A DNA stretch of 64,000 bases from Methanobacteriota archaeon (GTDB lineage: Archaea > Thermoplasmatota > Poseidoniia > Poseidoniales > Thalassarchaeaceae): assembly GCA_002722735.1 (NCBI GenBank), contig PBMR01000005.1:1-64000 (forward strand). Direction: 5' to 3'. Of this stretch, positions 1 through 9,843 are shown one piece after another. Numbering within the stretch: position 1 is the stretch's first letter; every line of letters starts with the position of its first letter. A program made the position numbers and the translations under genes. Under the pieces are notes generated by a model. That model did no database searches. It was not told the DNA's origin and saw only the letters and a list, made by a program, of their open reading frames with translations.

Positions 1-111
1 CAGCAACCGAGGAAGGGCAAGCGCCCGCCCAAGGGAAAGAAGCCCCAGCAACCGAGGAAGGGCAAGCGCCCGCCCAAGGGAAAGAAGCCCCAGCAACCGA
101 GGAAGGGCAAG
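1..111 (+). repeat. 45-bp tandem repeat: two exact copies (1-45, 46-90) plus a 21-bp partial third copy; encodes QQPRKGKRPPKGKKP
   Basis: Direct reading: cagcaaccgaggaagggcaagcgcccgcccaagggaaagaagccc repeats in frame; the window starts exactly on a repeat boundary, so the array probably extends upstream. Confidence 0.95.
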
Positions 112-429
112 CCCGGCCAACCCCCTATCGGCCAAAGGAAGAAGGGCCGCAGAATCAAGATTAAGCTCGGCCTTAGAGCGAGAGGCCTTTCTCAGGAGGC
201 TGATACCTACACCGACCAGATAGGCTGGACCTCCTCAGAGAGGATCTTGGAGGATATCGGGGATGTCGGGGGTCTCGAGGACGACGTCAAGCATGAGCCA
301 GAGACAACCATCCACCAGTGCTCCATGTGTGGTGTGAGGATGGAGATTCCCATGCCTAAGCGAGACCGGTACAAGGTGATATGCGCTTATCCTGAGTGCG
401 GCCACGAGGACATGATCGGCATTGAGTGA
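1..429 (+). CDS. C-terminal part of a protein with a Lys/Arg/Pro/Gln-rich repeat tail and a C-terminal CxxC...C-type zinc-ribbon-like domain (5' truncated)
   Basis: Frame 1 is open from base 1 to TGA 427-429; ends ...HQCSMCGVRMEIPMPKRDRYKVICAYPECGHEDMIGIE. Confidence 0.75.
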   Translation, partial: QQPRKGKRPPKGKKPQQPRKGKRPPKGKKPQQPRKGKPGQPPIGQRKKGRRIKIKLGLRARGLSQEADTYTDQIGWTSSERILEDIGDVGGLEDDVKHEPETTIHQCSMCGVRMEIPMPKRDRYKVICAYPECGHEDMIGIE

Positions 430-539
430 ACCCATACTGAAGAATCAACATCAGCACGCTCTGACGAAACCATCCTTCGGGAGCATTCATCTCCCCAACA
501 CCAATCGTCGGCCCATCCATGTCACTGCCGAGACGAGCA

Positions 540-1028
540 ATGGAGCAGATGGGCTTCGCAGTCTGCTGCTTGGCCTGCGATGCACCCGATGCGGCAGGCT
601 CTGAGCGCTGCCGCTTCTGCATCGATGGCCACTCTAGATCTAGGGACCACCTGACCAGCGGCAAGGCCACTTCGAAGGCGCAACGCCTAGCTAGGGAACT
701 CATCACCATGCTCGTGGACCCGGCCAACCACATCGATGATGACGCCCATGGGGACTGGATGGTCCGATACCTTGCCTTGGTCAACGAACACCAGGGAGTA
801 GCCAAGGCAAAGACCCACAAGGAGGTTGTCGCACGCTTCGAAGCGGAGAGGAAGAAGCGGAAGAGGTCCATAATCCGTGACGTGGCGAACCAGAACAAGT
901 GGCTCGACCAACCACCCGATGCATCCGAGCGAGAGGACCTCCTCTCCGCCTTCGGCGCCGACCCCGAGCACCGTCCGAAGACATGGGAGGAACTCCTCGA
1001 GGAAATCGAGGGACTGTTGGATGATTGA
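540..1028 (+). CDS. Hypothetical protein with N-terminal Cys cluster (CCLAC...CRFC)
   Basis: ORF 519-1028; start could be 519 or 540; Cys pairs suggest metal binding. Confidence 0.6.
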   Translation: MEQMGFAVCCLACDAPDAAGSERCRFCIDGHSRSRDHLTSGKATSKAQRLARELITMLVDPANHIDDDAHGDWMVRYLALVNEHQGVAKAKTHKEVVARFEAERKKRKRSIIRDVANQNKWLDQPPDASEREDLLSAFGADPEHRPKTWEELLEEIEGLLDD

Positions 1029-1049
1029 TGGGCCTGCGAGCCTTGATAG

Positions 1050-1790
1050 GTGAGGGATGGGGAATGTGGGGCAGTGACTGAGAGGACCTTGGAACTGTTC
1101 CGCGATGATGCCTACATGAGGAACTGCGAGGCCGAGGTCATCGAAGTCAATGAACGGGGCGGCATAGTTCTCGACAAGACGGTATTCTATGCCACCGGTG
1201 GAGGCCAGCCCGGTGATGTTGGATCGGTGGGCCTAGCCAGCGGTGAGATTTCAATCGGGGCTACCATCCGCGTTGGGGGGGATATCGTCCACGTGCCCTT
1301 TGAGAATCAGCCCGCCCCCCCCCCCGGCGGCGAGGTCACCGCCACAATCGACTGGGAAAATCGCCACCTGTTGATGCGGATGCACACTGCTACCCACCTG
1401 CTTTGCTCCGTAGTGCCTTGTGGTGTTACCGGGGGCTCGGTGGGCCCGACCAAGAGCCGCATCGACTTCGATCTCGCAGACCACATCCTCGACAAGAAGC
1501 ACCTGAACGAGGAGATCAACCGACTGATCGACGAGAATCACAATGTCGAGACGATTTGGATTAGCAGAGAGGAATTCGATGCCCAGCCCCAACTGGCACG
1601 CACGATGACAGTGAAGCCACCCGCCGATGCCCAGAGAATCCGACTCGTCAAGATTGGTGAGGATGTAGACATACAGTCCTGCGGTGGCACCCATGTACTG
1701 AGTACCGGCGAGATTGGTAGACTCAGGGTGGGTAAGATTGAGAACAAAGGGGCCCGCAACCGGCGCGTCAATATCCATTTGGAGGAGTAA
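1050..1790 (+). CDS. alaX: Alanyl-tRNA editing protein AlaX family (trans-editing domain)
   Basis: TGGGQPGD, HTATHLL and CGGTHV motifs of the AlaRS editing/AlaX family. Start may be a GTG near 1074. Confidence 0.88.
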   Translation: MRDGECGAVTERTLELFRDDAYMRNCEAEVIEVNERGGIVLDKTVFYATGGGQPGDVGSVGLASGEISIGATIRVGGDIVHVPFENQPAPPPGGEVTATIDWENRHLLMRMHTATHLLCSVVPCGVTGGSVGPTKSRIDFDLADHILDKKHLNEEINRLIDENHNVETIWISREEFDAQPQLARTMTVKPPADAQRIRLVKIGEDVDIQSCGGTHVLSTGEIGRLRVGKIENKGARNRRVNIHLEE

Positions 1791-1792
1791 GC

Positions 1793-2629
1793 GTGTCAGC
1801 CGAGAGAGACCCCAGGGCGTGGCGTATAGACGACGATCCGTTTGACAAACGTGAGCGGGCAGGCGGGCACTCTGCGGCCAGAGACGACGGGTCTTGGAGG
1901 CAGCCAAACGTCCGTGTAGTGCGGATCGACCATCAAGGCCGTCCCTTGGTCAGCGTCTTCGGGACTCCCCAAGTCACCCAGAGCATCCCTATTCACAGGG
2001 GCTCGATCTGGCACTTCTCCAAGACCGAGATCCAGCATCTCCTCCTAGCCACAGTCGCCTTCACGGCAGCGCTGGCCCTCATGTTCAGCGGGGGAATATT
2101 TGGAGCACTCAGCCTCGGACCGGTCTCTTTCCTCTTATTCTGCATGCTTTCGCTCATCTCGCTCGCACCTGCCTTCCTGCTGCACGAGATTGCCCACAAG
2201 GTCGTTGCACGGCAGTATGGGTGCTGGGCCGAATTCCGCGCGGACCCGGCCGGCCTCAGGTTCGGTTTGCTCCTCGCCGCAGTATTCGGCATCGTCTTCA
2301 TGGCTCCCGGGGCGGTCATGGTGGCCGGCAATACCACAAGGACCCAATTCGGACGAATCGCTCTTGCTGGCCCAGTGACCAATATCGTGCTGTGGTGCTT
2401 GGGTTACGTCGCCTTCTATCTCGTGGGGGGCCACGTGGGGCTGTTCGACATTGTGATTGAGACTTGGATGTGGGGCAATGCCATCCTCGCAGCGTTCAAC
2501 ATGCTTCCGTTCGGACCCCTAGACGGCAGGAAGATCAAGACGTGGTCCGAACCCATCTACTACACCTGCCTGTCCATAGCCATCGGCGTGGTATATCTGA
2601 CGTATACGGGGTCCACTCTCTTCGGCTAG
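1793..2629 (+). CDS. Site-2 protease-like M50 family membrane metalloprotease
   Basis: HEIAHK (HExxH) in a TM segment, later NMLPFGPLDGRKI (NPxxDG-like second motif), multiple TM segments. Confidence 0.85.
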   Translation: MSAERDPRAWRIDDDPFDKRERAGGHSAARDDGSWRQPNVRVVRIDHQGRPLVSVFGTPQVTQSIPIHRGSIWHFSKTEIQHLLLATVAFTAALALMFSGGIFGALSLGPVSFLLFCMLSLISLAPAFLLHEIAHKVVARQYGCWAEFRADPAGLRFGLLLAAVFGIVFMAPGAVMVAGNTTRTQFGRIALAGPVTNIVLWCLGYVAFYLVGGHVGLFDIVIETWMWGNAILAAFNMLPFGPLDGRKIKTWSEPIYYTCLSIAIGVVYLTYTGSTLFG

Positions 2630-4350
2630 AGGTATGTGTTCAGAACAGGCTTCTCATCACAGTGGAAGAAGGTCATCAGAGCCCACCAGGTAATCATATC
2701 GAGACTATTGACTAGATTCGCGACCCCCGAGCTCTCCTCTCCGTACCCCTTGCCGGTGGTGTCCATCCAGTCCTCCATCTCCTCCAGCGTGTCACAAGTC
2801 TGGTGGTAGCACCAGTATCCATCGACCAGCCCCCCGAAGCCCACGGTGACCGTGCCGAGGTTGTCTTGGAAGCTGGCGTGATCACTCCTAGCAGTGGTGT
2901 CCTCGTAGACGACGACCTCGGGCCTATCCATATCCAGCCAGACATCCGTCTTCCACGTGTCCGCCGAGTAGTTCACACCCACCAGCGTTCCTATTTGCTG
3001 CTCGAGGCCCAGCGCATCCGCGCCGATCCACTCCGACAGACGCACGATTTCTGGTTGGTTGATCACATCGTGATCTATGCTGGGCCCAATGTAGACGCGC
3101 ATCGGCCAGACTTCCGAGTCCTTGGGATAACCATCCTCGTCGATCTGCGGATTAGGATCCCCGTGCGGCGCCCCGCCACCACCAGGCCAATTCACACCGG
3201 CCATGTCCAGATTGATGTAATTCGTCACGGTCACCTCTGGGTGATCCTCCTTGACGTAGTACTCCGTCCAGTAGTCGCTGCCGCGCTTACCTCCTTCCTC
3301 ACCCGACCACAGGCAGAAAACCATGGTGCGTCGGGAGTCGAAGTCAGCCAGCACTCGCGCGGTCTCGAGCACCATCGAGGTTCCGGCAGTATTGTCGTAC
3401 GCGCCTACTCGGGTGCCGTAGGTCCGCGATCCGGTGGTATGCGGGTCGAGAATGACGGCATTAGCCGGAGGCGCGATGTCGAAGTGGGCACCGAAGACCA
3501 GCCAATCGTTGCGGGTCTCCGTGCCCCACTTGTATGCGCAGATGTTGTACGCCTCCGGGTTCTGTATGCTGAATATGTCCGTGAACTCGAAGCGATGTGT
3601 CATCACCTCCAGACCGAAGGATTCCAACTCTCCTATGAGGTACTGGGCCGCATCCTCGTAGGCCGGGTTACCCTGACCCGCCCATCTGTCCCAGTACCCA
3701 GCACGTCCATCGACGTCGAAGGCCAGCCCCGGATCGGTAATCTCGAAGAGCCGTTCGTAGACCGTCCTGCCGTGCAGCAGCCCGCTGGAGTGGGCCCCGC
3801 CCTGATCAAGCCCGATGGACTGAGGACGCATCGATGCAATCATCTTCACCGAGACACGTCCGCCCTGCTCGGAGCTGTGGTTTACGGTGTCCAGGGACGA
3901 GTTCTCGTTATGCGCCACTCGCACGATGCCGTTGCCCGCGTCTCCCTTGTCGCCGTTATGCATCTTCCAGGCCATCCACGACTCATTGGAAACGCGGATA
4001 GGCCAGTGCTCACGCCCCTTCGCGCCAACCATGAGCACCATCGCGTCCGTCCTAGGCGGTGCTAGAATCTCTAGTGAAACACTGGACCCGGAGGACAGAT
4101 CTATGACGGTGGAATTCTGCACGAAGCCTGTCGAGGGATCGATGACGAGATAGGGCACGAAGATAGACATCCCCACCTTGGCACTCAACTCAATTTGCTG
4201 GAACACGCCCGCTTCTAGGACTTCCGGCGTCACGTTCAGGCTAGCGGCGCTGGCCTCGACATCAACCTCTCCAAAGCAGCCGCTGAGGGGTGCTGAGACC
4301 ATCACGGCGACCATCAGGAGGGCGATTCCGATTCGGGAGAGCACGTCCAT
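2626..4350 (-). CDS. Secreted/lipoprotein M28-family Zn aminopeptidase
   Basis: GAHFDIAPP, AYDNTAGTSMVLE, LWSGEEGGKRGSDY, NLDMAGV match M28 metal-ligand motifs; N-terminus MDVLSRIGIALLMVAVMVSAPLSGCFG looks like a lipobox signal peptide. Confidence 0.88.
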   Translation of the reverse strand: MDVLSRIGIALLMVAVMVSAPLSGCFGEVDVEASAASLNVTPEVLEAGVFQQIELSAKVGMSIFVPYLVIDPSTGFVQNSTVIDLSSGSSVSLEILAPPRTDAMVLMVGAKGREHWPIRVSNESWMAWKMHNGDKGDAGNGIVRVAHNENSSLDTVNHSSEQGGRVSVKMIASMRPQSIGLDQGGAHSSGLLHGRTVYERLFEITDPGLAFDVDGRAGYWDRWAGQGNPAYEDAAQYLIGELESFGLEVMTHRFEFTDIFSIQNPEAYNICAYKWGTETRNDWLVFGAHFDIAPPANAVILDPHTTGSRTYGTRVGAYDNTAGTSMVLETARVLADFDSRRTMVFCLWSGEEGGKRGSDYWTEYYVKEDHPEVTVTNYINLDMAGVNWPGGGGAPHGDPNPQIDEDGYPKDSEVWPMRVYIGPSIDHDVINQPEIVRLSEWIGADALGLEQQIGTLVGVNYSADTWKTDVWLDMDRPEVVVYEDTTARSDHASFQDNLGTVTVGFGGLVDGYWCYHQTCDTLEEMEDWMDTTGKGYGEESSGVANLVNSLDMITWWALMTFFHCDEKPVLNTYL

Positions 4351-4399
4351 GCGAGTGACAGCTTCGTGTTCAATGCCTCGGTAGACCACATCCCCGGTC

Positions 4400-7300
4400 T
4401 CAGCCCACGGCCAGCCTTCTCTTGATGACGATACCGTTGTCGGCAACCTTCAGAACCTCCATAGTTGGTGCCGGTGGGACGTATACCCGACCGACGTTCT
4501 CTGCGGCCTCTGTCATGAGTTCAATCTCCCCCTGTCTCCGCCTCCGCCTCCGTTTGACGTGACGCGATCTCATCCTCCAAACAAAGAACAGCAGAATGCC
4601 CCCAATGTAGTAGAGTAGTTGGGCGATTATCCAATTCCAACCAACCATCAGATTGAACGTAAGACCATCCTCCCCGTCCTGGGCCCCAGGCATCAACTTG
4701 TATGTGATGACTTGACGACCAGCACCACCATCCTCCCTGTATTGACTAACCTGATCGCTCTCCGACGTGAGGTTCTGAAGCACTATTCCCAATGGAAGTT
4801 TTAGGCGGATCTCCCCGGTCAAGGAGAGCCCCATCTCCTCGTTCAGAGTAATGTTGCTGAGCCCACCAGTAGAGGAGCTCATTGATGGCGCCTCGATACC
4901 TTCCGCACTTACTAGGCTAGCCGACAGAGCGCCTGTCAACCCACCCATCGCGCTGATCATTGGATTCAGGAAGGGGGCGACAAGCAAGTTGCTGGTGGCC
5001 ACCCCGAGCTTGGGACTGACGCTTTCATCCCCCTGCAACATGGAGATGACCTCCATCCACGTGTTGTCAAGGCCAGCGGCAACCTTGACCTTGGGAATTC
5101 GGACGGACAGGGTGATTGCCTCTTCGTCCCCAATCACATCGTCAGAGTCACTCAGCCCAATAAGCGCAGTTTCTATGCTGAAGGCAGAGAGGTCCACATC
5201 ACCCATACCCAAGCCTTCGGTCTCCATTGAGGCAACCGAGTCTTGAATCAGGGCCGTGACATCACTACCGAAGCCTTCGGCGAAACCCTCAAGCCCGGTG
5301 GCGCTGAATTCGATACTCTGGTCACAGTAGCGTTCGCCGGTATCGCACATCGAGAACTCGTGTTCCAGAGGATTATCCCCCCTTCCAGCGACATCAATTA
5401 TCAATTTGAGGAGGTCTGAGGGAAGCACTTCCAGTGAGATGTTGGTGGAGTCCGTATTGAGGGACTCCAACATCGAAGGAGGCAGCCCTATTCTGTGGAT
5501 GGACATGTTGATTGATAGTGCGAACTCCACAGTGATGCCCTTGCTAAGCAGCACGTTCGCGGCGCTGAACTCCGAGATGTCCAAGTCGACGACGGTCCTA
5601 GCACAGGATCTCATCGTCGAGGTGCAGAACGCATCCTGGCTCGCATCGCTGCAGGCAGCGGGGTCGTCCGAGCATAGCGCATGCTCCCAGTCAAACGAGT
5701 CAGCTCCTGTCAGACTGACATTGCCAACGTGGTTGCCCGACATACGGTAACCTAGCAGGATACTGCCCCCACCGTCCTCGGTACTGGCCCATTCTGGGAG
5801 TCTGATCTCAAATGACAGGTCAGCGGCAATTCCCTCGGGCATCATGCTACCGACGAAACTTTCCATGACCTCGTCGCTCAGTACGGTGGAGAACTCTACC
5901 CCAGAGTTCAGGAGCATGCTGAGATCATCTCCCGTGACATCATTGATGAAGCCGGCATCCTCACCGAGGTTCCCGCCGAACAGCTCTGCAAGGCTCAGTG
6001 GGAAGGTGTGGCTGGTGGAACGCAGGTATACTGGATAACTGTCGTCCATTGCCACTGCACCCTCGGTGCAGAAGTTGACACCCTTCAGGCATGGAGAGAC
6101 GTGGGTGTAGTTCAGACCCCCTGTGAGAAGGGGGCTTTGGGCGACTGAGACCCATTGGAATGATCCCATGGTGATTGATAGCCCCGGGCTGGAACTCTCC
6201 AGAGCATCACCAACCCCCCCGATAGGCAACGCGTCGGCTAGATCACCAACATCGAGCAGTCCGGTGTGGTAGGCCATTCGAATTCCATCAGAGGTGATGA
6301 CGGGAATGTCAGCAATCTGGGGGTTCATCAGACTGATTCCCCATTGGCTCAATGCGCTTGCCTGAACTTGGTAGATTCCAGCAGTCACCTCGATGGTGAC
6401 GGATTGCTCGTCGGTCATATCGAGAACCACGGCGAGGTCAAGACTCCTCTCTTCCGAGTCGATATCGACAGCGCTGGTGAAACTGGTCTCTCGGAAGGCC
6501 ATCTCCATCACCAGATTCCCAGCTTGGGGCCCGGCCCCGCCTCCGGCCGGGTTCAAGTTGTCATTGACCCAGAGGCCGGAGTGGTACGGGACGTTGCCAT
6601 CATGCAGGACCCTCTGGGCGAACGTCCCCCGAGCGTCGGCGATGGTGGCGTAGGAGGGGGGCTGGATTGCGTAAGTGCCCTTGAAACCGGGATCCGCTGA
6701 GACGGTGAAACTAGTGGTGACCCTCGCACCCATCACCAGCATGGCCTCGTACGCACTCTCGAGGTTGGCAGCGCTAACCCCAGAGAGAGTGTCGCCATAG
6801 GTGGATATGGGAAGTGTGATGGTGACGACAGTGCGGATGCAGATGGGCGGTTCGAAGGAGTTTCCGTTCTGCGACTCATTGTGATCGGTGGTGCAGTCGA
6901 CTTGGGTACTGCCTCCGAACCCATCGGGCAGCGTAATTTGACTCGTCCAGTTGGTCTCGGGTGTGGTTGCTGAACCCCAGGATGTCAACATGCCCGAGAC
7001 ACTGCCGTCTATCTCATCCAGCAGGGCTTCCTCGACTGTAGACGAGTTCGGGTCGGCCGGGTCTGTGTTGTTGTCGAAGGCGGCCCTCAGCACGTCCGCT
7101 GGCAAACCATCGTCAATTCCGATATTGTCGAGTTGGAGGGCAGTGGTCATGGCTGAGGAGGAGAACATCCCGAGCGCGCTCTTGTCCCACTCCCTAATTG
7201 CCCACGACGCCTCGAACTGCAGGGTTGTCGTGCTTGTCATGTTGAAGTAGTACATTCCCTCGACCCATGTATCGCCCTCGGTGCCGTCATCGGCATCCGT

Positions 7301-7495
7301 CCTATCATCGCAAATCCCACCTAGGCCAAGGGGGCTGCTGCACAGGGTCATGTCGTCTAACTCGTCATTGCTGGCAGAGGCCAGTGGAGCGGCCGCCTGG
7401 AGTAGGAAGAAGAGAGCCAAGAGGACGGGGAGAGAGACTCTCGTGGGAGCAGAGTAATCCTTAGCGTGCCGCTCAGCCATTGTTTGATGACTCAC
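4400..7495 (-). CDS. Large secreted, C-terminally membrane-anchored protein of unknown function
   Basis: 1031-aa ORF; N-terminal signal peptide (LPVLLALFFLLQAAAPLASA), many N-x-S/T sequons, C-terminal TM (WIIAQLLYYIGGILLFFVW) followed by RSRHVKRRRRRR stop-transfer. Start may be 7480. Confidence 0.8.
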   Translation of the reverse strand: MSHQTMAERHAKDYSAPTRVSLPVLLALFFLLQAAAPLASASNDELDDMTLCSSPLGLGGICDDRTDADDGTEGDTWVEGMYYFNMTSTTTLQFEASWAIREWDKSALGMFSSSAMTTALQLDNIGIDDGLPADVLRAAFDNNTDPADPNSSTVEEALLDEIDGSVSGMLTSWGSATTPETNWTSQITLPDGFGGSTQVDCTTDHNESQNGNSFEPPICIRTVVTITLPISTYGDTLSGVSAANLESAYEAMLVMGARVTTSFTVSADPGFKGTYAIQPPSYATIADARGTFAQRVLHDGNVPYHSGLWVNDNLNPAGGGAGPQAGNLVMEMAFRETSFTSAVDIDSEERSLDLAVVLDMTDEQSVTIEVTAGIYQVQASALSQWGISLMNPQIADIPVITSDGIRMAYHTGLLDVGDLADALPIGGVGDALESSSPGLSITMGSFQWVSVAQSPLLTGGLNYTHVSPCLKGVNFCTEGAVAMDDSYPVYLRSTSHTFPLSLAELFGGNLGEDAGFINDVTGDDLSMLLNSGVEFSTVLSDEVMESFVGSMMPEGIAADLSFEIRLPEWASTEDGGGSILLGYRMSGNHVGNVSLTGADSFDWEHALCSDDPAACSDASQDAFCTSTMRSCARTVVDLDISEFSAANVLLSKGITVEFALSINMSIHRIGLPPSMLESLNTDSTNISLEVLPSDLLKLIIDVAGRGDNPLEHEFSMCDTGERYCDQSIEFSATGLEGFAEGFGSDVTALIQDSVASMETEGLGMGDVDLSAFSIETALIGLSDSDDVIGDEEAITLSVRIPKVKVAAGLDNTWMEVISMLQGDESVSPKLGVATSNLLVAPFLNPMISAMGGLTGALSASLVSAEGIEAPSMSSSTGGLSNITLNEEMGLSLTGEIRLKLPLGIVLQNLTSESDQVSQYREDGGAGRQVITYKLMPGAQDGEDGLTFNLMVGWNWIIAQLLYYIGGILLFFVWRMRSRHVKRRRRRRQGEIELMTEAAENVGRVYVPPAPTMEVLKVADNGIVIKRRLAVG

Positions 7496-7554
7496 CGAGT
7501 CATTGTTATAGAATTCGGTGCCGAGCCTCGGAAAGACTAGGCCGAACCCTCGGT

Positions 7555-8346
7555 TTAGTCATCTGTCTGGGCGTACCAATCATCGACGTTAGGGGGGGCA
7601 TCACCAGCATCCTGCGCTGGCTGCTGGGCCGCTCCGGGCTGCTGCACGATCACCTTGCCATCCTCGCCGTAAGTGATGGTGGTCGCGGGCTGGTCGTCAT
7701 CCTCGACGACGAGGGCCAGAATCAGGCCGAAGAGCATGATTACTATACCGCAGCACAGGCAACCCCCCCCTCCCAGCCCAGCGAAGAGACCACCGAGGAA
7801 ATCTCCGAGGGCCACGTCGACGTAGACGACCCACACCGGCTGGTTGGACTCGAACTCGAAGTCCCCCCCATAGCAGGCAAAGCAGGCCATGCCGAGCTTG
7901 GCGAAACCAGGTCTGTTCAGATCCTTCCCTTCTTCCACATCGCAGGAGTGCCCTTTGTCCTCCGACGCCTGGAAGTAGAACTCCCCCCTCTCCCCATTGC
8001 CCCCTTCTTCCTCAATATCATCCCAATCTGTGTTGACAGCAGGCTTCTGCTTGACTGTGATCTCTACTCCAGAGCAGTGGTCCCACTCCCCGTCACCATC
8101 GTCATCGGCGTACTCCCCCTTGACGAAGAAGGCGAAGCCGAGGTCCCCATTGCCATCCTCATCGACGATCTTCAGCGTGCCTCCCGTGGTCTCCTCCGCA
8201 GCCCAATCTGAGCCCGCGTCACCGATTGAAGAGCCTGCCAGAACCAGCATCGCTATTCCGGCGAGTAGAAGCAGCGCCCCCGCTCCAATCGTGATTTTGG
8301 ATGCTATGTGCACGCCTGAACCAGACCCGAACCGCACTTTAATCAA
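7555..8346 (-). CDS. Membrane protein of unknown function: TM, acidic ectodomain, Gly/Cys-rich TM, cytoplasmic tail
   Basis: TM1 ITIGAGALLLLAGIAMLVLAG, TM2 GGLFAGLGGGGCLCCGIVIMLFGLILALVV, Q/A/P-rich tail. Confidence 0.7.
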   Translation of the reverse strand: MIKVRFGSGSGVHIASKITIGAGALLLLAGIAMLVLAGSSIGDAGSDWAAEETTGGTLKIVDEDGNGDLGFAFFVKGEYADDDGDGEWDHCSGVEITVKQKPAVNTDWDDIEEEGGNGERGEFYFQASEDKGHSCDVEEGKDLNRPGFAKLGMACFACYGGDFEFESNQPVWVVYVDVALGDFLGGLFAGLGGGGCLCCGIVIMLFGLILALVVEDDDQPATTITYGEDGKVIVQQPGAAQQPAQDAGDAPPNVDDWYAQTDD

Positions 8347-8373
8347 TGGGGGGGATGTGCAGAACCCACCTGC

Positions 8374-9165
8374 TCATCCGATGAAGACCGAGAGGCAGGT
8401 CAGGCTGGCATCGACCTCCCTGAACTCGGTCATGTCCACGGTGGTTATCGAGAAGCCCGCGTCGAGCATCAGGCGCCTGGCCTTGGGATAGCCGTCGGCA
8501 ATGATGATGCGGTCGCCATACGCGATGGTGTTGGCCGCGTAACCCTCCTCATTGGGCACCCAGATGACCTCCTCGGCGAAGGCCAGGTCCTCGGGCTTGA
8601 GGTGCCCCTGCGCTGCGACCATAGTTCCGGGCCTCGGGCTTGAGCAGACCGTGGTCAGGTGCAGCGTTGTATCGGGCACCTCGAAGATCTGGGTGCCGAT
8701 GCCAGCCTGCTTGGCATGGCCGGCGAGGAAATCAGCCCCCCCCCTATTGGTGCGAGTGGATACACCGACTAGGAACCGGTCGTCGTAGAAGACGACGTCC
8801 CCCCCATCTAGAGTCGCCCCGGCGGGCATTCTGTGGATTTCGAAATCATCGGCTAGGAATTCGGCTATCGTATCCTGCTCGCCGTCCCTGCTAGGGTGCC
8901 CGAGGTTCGGTATCACAGCCTTGTCATCGATGATGACCGCTACGTCCTCGGTGAAGCTGCAGTCGGGGTGGCCGGACAGAGCCGGGAGGGTGACAACATC
9001 GGTGCCATGGGCTCTCAATGCAGCGAAGTACGCCTCCTGCGCCCCTCTGGCAGCATCGTAATCGGGAGCTCTTGTGTTGAAGAAGTCGGAGACCGCCTCC
9101 ACAAACTCTGGGGAGACCTCTCGAGTCAGCGCTCTCCCCCTGGTTCGGTCGAAGGTCCCGGGCAC
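8374..9165 (-). CDS. Dimethylargininase (DDAH)/arginine-deiminase-superfamily hydrolase
   Basis: HPDCSFTEDVAVI, ATLDGGDVVF, DASLTCLSVFI catalytic-type motifs. Start uncertain; GTG at 9165 is the nearest usable in-frame start. Confidence 0.85.
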   Translation of the reverse strand: MPGTFDRTRGRALTREVSPEFVEAVSDFFNTRAPDYDAARGAQEAYFAALRAHGTDVVTLPALSGHPDCSFTEDVAVIIDDKAVIPNLGHPSRDGEQDTIAEFLADDFEIHRMPAGATLDGGDVVFYDDRFLVGVSTRTNRGGADFLAGHAKQAGIGTQIFEVPDTTLHLTTVCSSPRPGTMVAAQGHLKPEDLAFAEEVIWVPNEEGYAANTIAYGDRIIIADGYPKARRLMLDAGFSITTVDMTEFREVDASLTCLSVFIG

Positions 9166-9249
9166 GAACCTCGCCCCTACTACCCGTTCATAACGATTCG
9201 GAGCACGGAACGAGATTGCTGGATTCCGGAAGTCTGCGACCCATCCATT

Positions 9250-9699
9250 ATGGACGGCCCGGGCGCGCCCGCCAGCGTGGAGGACATGGAGGACGCCTTC
9301 GACGAGCAGGGCCGTAGGGTCAGCCCGGTCCTCCCCTCCACCACCAAGAACTACCTCATCGACATCGATGGGACGGTGGGCGAGGACGTACCGAACGAGG
9401 AGCCGGAGAGGATGGCGAACGCCACTGCCTACCCCGACGCCTTGGAGACGATCAACAAGTGGCACTCGCAGGGGCACGTCATCACCTTCTTCACGGCGAG
9501 GACCGAGCAGCATCGGGAAGTCACGGAGAAGTGGCTCGAAGCCCATGGGTTTCGCTACCACGGACTGCTGATGGGCAAGCCTCGTGGGGGGAACTACCAC
9601 TGGATAGACAACCACATCGTCAGGGCGACTAGGTTCAACACCCGGTTCACAGACCTGATTCGGCGTACCGTCGAGATCGAGGTCTTCGACGATGACTGA
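9250..9699 (+). CDS. HAD-superfamily hydrolase-like protein
   Basis: NYLIDIDGTVGED (DxDGT motif I), ITFFTARTEQ (motif II region), 150-codon frame from ATG 9250. Confidence 0.75.
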   Translation: MDGPGAPASVEDMEDAFDEQGRRVSPVLPSTTKNYLIDIDGTVGEDVPNEEPERMANATAYPDALETINKWHSQGHVITFFTARTEQHREVTEKWLEAHGFRYHGLLMGKPRGGNYHWIDNHIVRATRFNTRFTDLIRRTVEIEVFDDD

Positions 9700-9843
9700 G
9701 CTGGACGAGCTCCTCTCATGATGCCAAACGGGCTAGCGAGTCCTAGAGACACGACCATTTGCGGGTTTTTGCATCGTTTGTCGAGCATTTGGGCCGCATG
9801 GTGATATGGTTTTGCAAGCAGTGGAGGGAATAGGTGACTAGGA

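Noticed and set aside
1-111. CRISPR-like array at the left edge
   Set aside because: The 45-bp units are directly abutting with no spacers and are in frame as coding sequence; tandem protein repeat, not CRISPR.
2803-4065. 420-aa plus-strand ORF
   Set aside because: Antisense to the well-supported M28 peptidase; low-complexity, no family features; GC-rich codon artefact.
7487-7503. Short palindrome ATGACTC-ACC-GAGTCAT as a stand-alone operator
   Set aside because: Only 7-bp arms, can occur by chance; mentioned only as context.
8374-9615. 413-aa extended DDAH ORF
   Set aside because: First ~140 aa are antisense to the HAD-like gene; the family N-terminus aligns near residue VPGTFDR.
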